From positions 62,001-126,000 of the forward strand of contig NZ_JBLWFS010000005.1 in NCBI RefSeq assembly GCF_048323755.1: a stretch of DNA of 64,000 bases, given 5' to 3'. Below are positions 58,529 to 64,000 of the stretch, piece after piece. The translations under genes were made by a program, and so were the position numbers. Source of the stretch: Alkalihalobacterium sp048323755. Lineage in GTDB: Bacteria; Bacillota; Bacilli; Bacillales; Bacillaceae_F. Numbering within the stretch: the first letter of the stretch is position 1; the number at the start of each line of letters is the position of its first letter. Below the pieces are notes generated by a model. That model was not told where the DNA came from. It did not search any database and saw only the letters and a list, made by a program, of their open reading frames with translations.

Positions 58529-59794
58529 ATGTATGATGTAATTGTAATTGGCGGTGGTCCATCTGGTTTAATGGCGTCCATTGCTGCTGCTAGTCAAGGG
58601 GCTGCCGTCCTTCTAATCGATAAAGGAGATCAGCTCGGCCGAAAGCTTGGCATTTCCGGTGGCGGTCGCTGTAATGTGACCAATCGTATGGCACTTGATG
58701 ACTTAATTGCTCACATTCCTGGAAACGGGCGTTTTATGCACAGTCCTTTTTCCGTCTTTAATAATGAAGATATCATTCAATTTTTTGAGAATTTAGGAAT
58801 TCGACTAAAAGAAGAAGACCGAGGTAGAATGTTCCCTGTCAGTGATAAAGCTTCTACCGTTGTAAGAATACTCATTGACAGGGTAAAAGATCTTGGAGTG
58901 AAAATTAAAACACATTCCTCGGTCAAAGAAGTTCGTTATGATGAAGAGAAAGTGCTTGGGGTTACCCTTGAAAATGGCGAAACGATTGATGCACAAGCTG
59001 TTATCATTGCAACAGGCGGGAAAAGTGTCCCACATACGGGCTCTACTGGCGATGGTTACCCTTGGGCAAGAAAAGCAGGTCACACAATTACTGACTTATA
59101 TCCAACAGAAGTGCCGATTACATCCAACGAAACTTTCATTAAAAATAAAGTGCTTCAAGGGCTATCATTAAGAGACGTTGCACTTTCGGTTTTAAATGCA
59201 AAAGGAAAAGTCATTAAAACTCATGAAGGGGATATGATTTTCACTCACTTTGGAATTTCAGGACCTATTGCTTTAAGATGTAGTCAATACGTTGTAAAAG
59301 AATTAAAAAGGCAAAAAAAACAACCCGCCACTGTTGTGATGAGCATCGATCTTATTCCTGATAAGTCCGGGGAAGAGATTTTTCAAGAATTGAGGAAACT
59401 CATCAACAATGAGCCGAAAAAAGCAGTGAAAAATGTCCTAAAAGGCTACTTACCTGATCGAATGCTTACTTTCTTATTAGAAAAAATAGAAATTGATTTA
59501 GGGACGAGTTGTGCAAACATTGGTAATGAACCTTTGCGGTCTCTCTCTCTATTCATTAAAGAGTTTCGTTTTGAAGTCAACGGAACATTACCCATTGAAA
59601 AGGCATTTGTTACAGGTGGTGGTGTATCAGTAAAGGAAATTCATCCGAAAACAATGGAATCGAAATTCAAGAATGGTTTATATTTTTGTGGAGAAGTTTT
59701 AGATATTCACGGGTATACAGGTGGATATAACATTACAGCAGCTTTTTCCACAGGATATACAGCTGGTTTCTCAGCTGGATCAAGCAAAATGTAA
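58529..59794 (+). CDS. ytfP: HI0933-type flavoprotein YtfP
   Basis: FAD-binding oxidoreductase of the HI0933/BaiN family, probably an aminoacetone- or thiol-type oxidoreductase in some relatives; the substrate here is unknown. The dinucleotide-binding start VIGGGPSGLMASIAAASQG and GRKLGISGGGRCNVTN are characteristic; GDMIFTHFGISGPIAL and YFCGEVLDIHGYTGGYNITA close the FAD domain. 421 residues. ATG 58529 lies about ten bases after AAAGGTG. A second in-frame choice is not apparent. The stop is followed within 15 bases by a cluster of DnaA boxes. Confidence 0.92.
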   Translation: MYDVIVIGGGPSGLMASIAAASQGAAVLLIDKGDQLGRKLGISGGGRCNVTNRMALDDLIAHIPGNGRFMHSPFSVFNNEDIIQFFENLGIRLKEEDRGRMFPVSDKASTVVRILIDRVKDLGVKIKTHSSVKEVRYDEEKVLGVTLENGETIDAQAVIIATGGKSVPHTGSTGDGYPWARKAGHTITDLYPTEVPITSNETFIKNKVLQGLSLRDVALSVLNAKGKVIKTHEGDMIFTHFGISGPIALRCSQYVVKELKRQKKQPATVVMSIDLIPDKSGEEIFQELRKLINNEPKKAVKNVLKGYLPDRMLTFLLEKIEIDLGTSCANIGNEPLRSLSLFIKEFRFEVNGTLPIEKAFVTGGGVSVKEIHPKTMESKFKNGLYFCGEVLDIHGYTGGYNITAAFSTGYTAGFSAGSSKM

Positions 59795-59807
59795 GTTAAC
59801 CACAAAT

Positions 59808-59934
59808 TTATACACAACCTGTGGATAACCACAACCACAAATTGTGTATAAATTATTTACGTTAAATTAACGGTTTCCTTACATATTGAAAGGATTGTGG
59901 ATAATTCCCTTGTTTATCCACATGATTATTCACA
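59808..59934. promoter_or_regulatory. Cluster of six DnaA boxes
   Basis: Six 9-mers fit TTATNCACA in 127 bp. Plus strand: TTATACACA 59808, TTATCCACA 59914, TTATTCACA 59926. Minus strand: TTATCCACA ending at 59820 and at 59896, TTATACACA ending at 59843. Three are the perfect consensus. A near match TGTGGATGA is at 60002. The next 60 bases are A/T-rich. No dnaA, dnaN or other replication gene is in the window, so this is not oriC; a DnaA-titration site or regulatory cluster, as known at several B. subtilis intergenic sites, is likely. Confidence 0.88.
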
Positions 59935-60020
59935 AAAAAAGTGGTTTTTCGACACATTTTATTTAGGTTTTTCAAATTTTTCATCATCATTTATAAATTT
60001 ATGTGGATGAACGAAGAAAT

Positions 60021-60040
60021 GAGGCTGAAGTTTCAGCCTC
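60021..60040. terminator. Hairpin after the aldehyde dehydrogenase gene
   Basis: GAGGCTGAA / TTCAGCCTC forms a 9-bp stem with a two-base loop; tails are moderately T-rich on the minus strand. Confidence 0.6.
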
Positions 60041-60048
60041 ACTCTTTC

Positions 60049-61479
60049 TTATATCGAAAAGCCTCCAAGTTTTGTTTCTAAATACTCATGAATGCCTTCT
60101 TTTCCACCTTCGCGTCCGAGGCCACTTTCTTTCATACCTCCAAATGGGGCTGCGGCTGCAGTCGGGTTAATATCGTTTATGCCGATAATTCCGAACTTCA
60201 ATTTTTCAAACATCGTCATCGCTCGCTTTAAATCATTTGTATAGACGTACGCAGCTAATCCGTAGTCTGTGTCATTCGCCATCTTCAATACTTCTTCTTC
60301 CGTGTCAAATGGAATGATCGGAGCTACCGGACCGAATGTTTCTTCATAATAAATAGTCATCGATTCATCAACACCGGTTAATACAGTTGGTGAATAGAAT
60401 GTACCTTTATGAAGAGGTTCACTGATTATACGCTCACCACCAATCGCCACTTTAGCTCCTTTACTCGTTGCGTCACTTACTTGGTTATGAACTTTTTCTA
60501 GTGCTTGCGTATCAACGAGTGGGCCGATCGCAATTCCCTCTTCTAGCCCATTTCCTGCTTTCATTTTACTTACACGTTCCACAAATGTTTCAGTGAACTT
60601 GTCAATAATACTTCTGTGGACAAATATTCGGTTTGGACTTATACACGCTTGACCCGTATTTAAAAATTTCACAAGGGTTGCACCTTTTGCAGCATGAACA
60701 GGATCTGCATCATCGAAAACGATAAAAGGTGCATGGCCGCCAAGCTCCATCGAAACTCTTTTCACTTGTTTTCCTGCTTGTTCAGCAATATATTTCCCTA
60801 CTTCTGTAGAGCCCGTAAACGTAATCTTCTTAACTGATTTATGTGTTAAAAATACGTGGCCAATTTCTTCTGGCTTTTCAGTTGTAACTAAGTTCACGAC
60901 CCCATCAGGAAGACCAGCTTCTTCAAATACTTTAAACATTTCAACCGCACATAACGGTGTTTGTTCTGCAGGTTTTAATACGACCGTACAACCAGCTGCA
61001 ATGGCTGGAGCTATTTTTCTAGTAATCATTGAAATCGGATAATTCCAAGGCGTAATCGCACAAACAACTCCTACAGGCTGATGTAGCACCATAAATCGTT
61101 GGTCTTTTCGTGGGGAAGGCAAAATCTCACCGTTTACTCGTTTCGCTTCTTCTGCATACAATAAGAGAAAATCTGCGCCATATTGGACTTCATTTCTTGC
61201 TGCTTTCAATGGCTTACCTTGCTCTTTTGACATCATAACTGCTAGTTGTTCTTTCTTTTCAATCATAATTTCATAGGCTTTATAAAGATAGTTAGAACGT
61301 TCATAAGCAGTTAGTGAAGACCATGCTTCAAATGCATTTTCAGCTGCATGGATCGCATTCAGAGCATCTTCAGCTGTCCCATTTGCAACCGTGTCTAGCA
61401 CTTCACCGGTAGCTGGGTTAAACGAAGAAAAAGTGTTTCCGCTTTCTGGTTGTTTCCAGTTTCCATTGATATACAACAC
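60049..61479 (-). CDS. NAD(P)-dependent aldehyde dehydrogenase, succinate-semialdehyde type
   Basis: Oxidises an aldehyde to the acid; by sequence closest to GabD-like succinate-semialdehyde dehydrogenases. Motifs: TPWNYPISM, KPAEQTPLCA, FTGSTEVGKYIAEQ (NAD site), VSMELGGHAPFIVFDDAD (catalytic Glu) and FLNTGQACISPNR (catalytic Cys). 476 residues. GTG 61479 is 9 bases after GAGGAG. The last visible gene of the right-end operon, so the aldehyde may arise from the CoA-thioester steps encoded upstream, but the substrate is inferred only. Confidence 0.88.
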   Translation of the reverse strand: MLYINGNWKQPESGNTFSSFNPATGEVLDTVANGTAEDALNAIHAAENAFEAWSSLTAYERSNYLYKAYEIMIEKKEQLAVMMSKEQGKPLKAARNEVQYGADFLLLYAEEAKRVNGEILPSPRKDQRFMVLHQPVGVVCAITPWNYPISMITRKIAPAIAAGCTVVLKPAEQTPLCAVEMFKVFEEAGLPDGVVNLVTTEKPEEIGHVFLTHKSVKKITFTGSTEVGKYIAEQAGKQVKRVSMELGGHAPFIVFDDADPVHAAKGATLVKFLNTGQACISPNRIFVHRSIIDKFTETFVERVSKMKAGNGLEEGIAIGPLVDTQALEKVHNQVSDATSKGAKVAIGGERIISEPLHKGTFYSPTVLTGVDESMTIYYEETFGPVAPIIPFDTEEEVLKMANDTDYGLAAYVYTNDLKRAMTMFEKLKFGIIGINDINPTAAAAPFGGMKESGLGREGGKEGIHEYLETKLGGFSI

Positions 61480-61498
61480 AATAAATCGCTCCTCATGT

Positions 61499-62197
61499 TT
61501 ATTTGACGTTTACTGCTTTTTTGACTTGATCACAAAAAGCTTCAATTTGTTGTGCAAACTGTTTTGGCTTCTCTAGTTGAACGTAATGCCCAGCACCTGA
61601 AATGACTTCTAACTGGACATTTTTATTAGCATTTGCAATTTCTGTTTGTGCATTTGGAGGTAGTAATTTATCCTCATCACCATAAAGAGCTAAAATAGGA
61701 ACTGCCAATTGAGAAATCGTTGTTTTTCCATTTTTATATTGATCACACGCTTTAAAATCATTTAAAGCAATTGTTACTGGCGTTTGATCTAGTTCTGCCT
61801 TCTCTTCAGTCATTAGACTTTCATCTGTCGCTTTGCTATATGAAGCTAAGAAAAGAAATTCCGGAAATTGCCCCATTTCTAGTTGGCCAATAATTTTCGG
61901 GTGGACAGGTAGTTCGTAAAAAGATGCAGCTAATACGAGACCTTTCACATGAGGGTTGATTGCAGCTAGTTCAATACCTACCATTCCGCCCATTGAATGA
62001 CCTACAACAATAACGTCTTCTGTAATCGTATCGGATAAGCGTTTAGCATAGTCTTCAACTGACTCAGCGATCACTTCTTGGTTAGACCCGTGTCCTGGTA
62101 GGTCGATACTCTCAAACGAAACACCATTGAAATGTTCAGCCATTTTCCGCCACTTACTACTTGAACCGCCAGCACCATGAATAAATAATAGTTTCAT
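61499..62197 (-). CDS. Alpha/beta hydrolase
   Basis: 232 residues with the hydrolase fold: FIHGAGGSSSKWRKMAEHF (oxyanion loop), VIVVGHSMGGMVGIELAA (nucleophile Ser), LALYGDEDKLLPP (Asp) and SGAGHYVQLEKP (His). Substrate unknown; thioester or ester hydrolysis fits the neighbouring acyl-CoA genes. It starts one base after the acyl-CoA dehydrogenase stop, so the two are translationally linked; GGAGGG lies before ATG 62197. 19 bases before the aldehyde dehydrogenase gene. Confidence 0.88.
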   Translation of the reverse strand: MKLLFIHGAGGSSSKWRKMAEHFNGVSFESIDLPGHGSNQEVIAESVEDYAKRLSDTITEDVIVVGHSMGGMVGIELAAINPHVKGLVLAASFYELPVHPKIIGQLEMGQFPEFLFLASYSKATDESLMTEEKAELDQTPVTIALNDFKACDQYKNGKTTISQLAVPILALYGDEDKLLPPNAQTEIANANKNVQLEVISGAGHYVQLEKPKQFAQQIEAFCDQVKKAVNVK

Positions 62198-63346
62198 TTA
62201 TTTCCCTCCTAACAAATTTCTCGCGACAACTAAACGTTGAATCTGGTTTGTACCTTCATAAATTTGAGTAATCTTAGCGTCTCTCATCATTCGCTCTACA
62301 TTGTACTCCTGAATGTAACCATACCCACCTAACAATTGGACGGCATCTGTCGTAACTTTCATCGCTACATCAGAAGCGAACATTTTGGCCATCGATGACG
62401 CTTGCGTAAGTTCTGGATTTTTACCGGTTGCCGTTAAATCATTTACTTTTGCTGCTGCACGATATACGAGACCTCGGGCAGCTTCTACTTGTGTCGCCAT
62501 ATCCGCTAACATGAATTGTACACCTTGGAAGGAGGCAATCGACTTACCGAACTGTTCTCTTTCTTGTACATACTCTAATGCAGCATCTAAAGCACCTTGA
62601 GCGATGCCAAGCGCTTGAGCAGCAACGGTCGGTCGCGACTTGTCAAAAGTTTTCATAGCCGCCATCCAACCTTCACCTTCAGCGCCGATCATATTTTCAG
62701 CTGGAACACGACAGTTTTCAAAGAAAAGTTGAGCTGTTGGCGATCCTTTAATTCCCATTTTCTTTTCTAACTTGCCGACTTCAAAGCCTGGAGTTTCTTT
62801 TTCAACGACAAATGCTGATATACCATTTTCTGTTTGCGCAAATACAGTGTATAAATCGGCAACCCCACCATTACTGATGAACATTTTTTGGCCGTCAAGA
62901 ATATAACTGTCTCCGTCTTTTACCGCACGTGTCTTTAAGCTTTTTACATCAGAACCAGCGCCAGGCTCTGTTAACGCATAAGCAATTACCTTTTTGCCTG
63001 AAGCAACATCTGGGAGAAAACGTTGCTTTAACTCATGACTTCCGCTAATGATTATCGGCAACGCCCCAAGCTCTTGGACCACAACGACCTGTGAAGAAGA
63101 TGCACACACACGTGCAATTTCTTCTACTATCGTACAAAAGCTAAGTAGATCTAACCCGGCCCCACCATATTCTTCAGGCATATTCGCTCCGATATAACCG
63201 TATTCAGATACAAGCTTCAATATATCCCAAGGATACTGTGCTTCTTCATCAATTTCCAACGCACGTGGCTTAATCTTTTCTTGAGCTAATCTATGAATCT
63301 CTTGTTTAATTTGCTGATGCTCTTTCGATAATTCAAAATAACTCAT
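62198..63346 (-). CDS. Acyl-CoA dehydrogenase
   Basis: FAD enzyme introducing the alpha,beta double bond in an acyl-CoA (short or branched chain likely). Motifs: ANMPEEYGGAGLDLLSF, YALTEPGAGSDVKSLKT, KMFISNGG, and the C-terminal YGYIQEYNVERMMRDAKI followed by IYEGTNQIQRLVVAR with the catalytic Glu. 382 residues, standard length. GGGGGAG precedes ATG 63346. It lies 41 bases after the 3-hydroxyacyl-CoA dehydrogenase gene. Confidence 0.92.
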   Translation of the reverse strand: MSYFELSKEHQQIKQEIHRLAQEKIKPRALEIDEEAQYPWDILKLVSEYGYIGANMPEEYGGAGLDLLSFCTIVEEIARVCASSSQVVVVQELGALPIIISGSHELKQRFLPDVASGKKVIAYALTEPGAGSDVKSLKTRAVKDGDSYILDGQKMFISNGGVADLYTVFAQTENGISAFVVEKETPGFEVGKLEKKMGIKGSPTAQLFFENCRVPAENMIGAEGEGWMAAMKTFDKSRPTVAAQALGIAQGALDAALEYVQEREQFGKSIASFQGVQFMLADMATQVEAARGLVYRAAAKVNDLTATGKNPELTQASSMAKMFASDVAMKVTTDAVQLLGGYGYIQEYNVERMMRDAKITQIYEGTNQIQRLVVARNLLGGK

Positions 63347-63386
63347 TCATTCTCCCCCAATTTCTAATTAATCACTCTCGTGTATC

Positions 63387-64000
63387 TTAGTACTCGTAAA
63401 AGCCTCTGCCCGTTTTTCTACCCAGGTGACCTGCTCTTACAAGTTTTCGTAATAAAGGTGCTGCACGGTATTTTGAATCTTGTGTTTCTTCATATAGAGA
63501 ATCCTGTACGAATAATAACGTATCAAGTCCAATTAAATCAGCTAATGCTAACGGTCCGATCGGATGATTAGCGCCTAATTTCATTCCTGTATCAATGTCT
63601 TCAGCACTTGCAATTCCTTCTTGTAAAACAAAGATTGCTTCATTAATCATTGGTACTAAAATGCGGTTAACAGCAAACAACGGTGCTTCTTTAACATCAA
63701 TTGCTTGTTTTCCTAAAGACTCTACTAAAGTTTTTGATTTTTCATATGTTGCTTCTGTCGTATCATATCCACGAATTAACTCTACTAATTTCATAACTGG
63801 CACGGGATTAAAGAAATGGAATCCCATTACGCGACTAGGGTCCTCTAGAACACTCGCCATTTCCGTAATACTTAATCCTGACGTATTGCTGACGATTAAT
63901 GTTTCAGCACCTACAATCTTATCTAGCCTCTTGAAGATTTCTTTCTTCAATTCCATATTTTCATTTACAGCTTCGATGACACAATCCACTGTTGCTAGAT
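63387..64000 (-). CDS. 3-hydroxybutyryl-CoA/3-hydroxyacyl-CoA dehydrogenase (partial, runs off the right edge)
   Basis: The frame is open to the end of the window, so the gene starts outside; about 80 N-terminal residues, including the first NAD-binding motif, are missing. Visible parts: LATVDCVIEAVNENMELKKE, SNTSGLSITEMA, GFHFFNPVPVMKLVELIRG (HxFNP motif with the catalytic His), and the C-terminal GANHPIGPLALADLIGLDTLL. This is the Hbd/PaaH/MmgB family, NAD-dependent oxidation of 3-hydroxyacyl-CoA. First visible gene of the operon with acyl-CoA dehydrogenase, hydrolase and aldehyde dehydrogenase. Confidence 0.9.
   Translation of the reverse strand, partial: LATVDCVIEAVNENMELKKEIFKRLDKIVGAETLIVSNTSGLSITEMASVLEDPSRVMGFHFFNPVPVMKLVELIRGYDTTEATYEKSKTLVESLGKQAIDVKEAPLFAVNRILVPMINEAIFVLQEGIASAEDIDTGMKLGANHPIGPLALADLIGLDTLLFVQDSLYEETQDSKYRAAPLLRKLVRAGHLGRKTGRGFYEY

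Noticed and set aside
59808..60010. Possible chromosomal or plasmid replication origin at the DnaA-box cluster
   Set aside because: No dnaA, dnaN, repA or partition gene is nearby and the surroundings are ordinary chromosomal genes in the B. subtilis order; a titration or regulatory cluster is more likely.
1..64000. CRISPR arrays, tRNA or rRNA genes, prophage or integrative elements
   Set aside because: No regularly spaced direct repeats, no cloverleaf-like sequences with CCA-type ends, no integrase, transposase or phage genes were found.

Overview
The window is a chromosomal segment of a low-GC Bacillaceae bacterium. Gene order follows the Bacillus subtilis rpsD-tyrS-acsA-acuABC-motPS-ccpA-aroA-ytxGHJ-murC-sftA-ytpQP-ytoQ-ytoP-ytzB-trmB-ytzH-ytmP-amyX-pepV-ytzE-rsuA-like-murJ-ytfP region. 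The Na+-type stator pair MotPS and Bacillaceae-type intergenic repeats suggest a relative of alkaliphilic or halotolerant bacilli. That is inference from gene content; no rRNA, tRNA, CRISPR or prophage genes were seen.

Layout. 1-12 kb: the start of a probable diguanylate-cyclase-type gene runs off the left edge, followed by rpsD with a long leader, tyrS behind a T-box, a class A penicillin-binding protein, and the divergent acsA / acuABC acetyl-CoA synthetase and regulation cluster. 12-24 kb: motPS downstream of ccpA, the chorismate mutase/DAHP synthase aroA, an unusual FtsA-like ATPase with a 300-residue C-terminal extension, ytxGHJ behind a SigmaB-type promoter, an M29 aminopeptidase, murC and a nicotinate phosphoribosyltransferase. 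24-40 kb: sftA, ytpQ, ytpP, an orphan PTS IIC protein, a lipoprotein, ytoQ, a DUF84 NTPase, ytoP, ytzB, a permease/acyl-CoA ligase pair, trmB, two tandem YtzH-like genes and ytmP. 40-55 kb: amyX, purU, a lone HicB-like protein, a NERD-like protein, lrgAB, thpR, a cysteine synthase, a secreted protein, pepV, a 47-codon small ORF, ytzE, an RsuA-type pseudouridine synthase, a ProC-like protein and two tandem SEDS glycosyltransferases. 55-64 kb: a spore-coat-like protein, murJ (ytgP), yjbQ, a 27-codon YjcZ-like gene, ytfP, a cluster of six DnaA boxes, and an operon of aldehyde dehydrogenase, alpha/beta hydrolase, acyl-CoA dehydrogenase and 3-hydroxyacyl-CoA dehydrogenase (partial at the right edge).

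Most genes are housekeeping genes, and the less ordinary content is intergenic. A MITE-like family with about 24-bp imperfect inverted ends starting GGCT and perfect 8-bp target duplications (four complete copies, two relics) is seated next to terminators; one copy lies in the tyrS leader between the T-box terminator and the start codon, and one sits on the purU stop codon. Several other repeat families fill the remaining gaps. The DnaA-box cluster between ytfP and the aldehyde dehydrogenase, with no replication gene nearby, is the strongest unexplained regulatory signal. Cell-wall genes are numerous (class A PBP, murC, two SEDS proteins, MurJ, FtsA-like), as are acetate/acyl-CoA genes (acsA, acuABC, second ligase, right-end operon) beside the carbon regulator ccpA.
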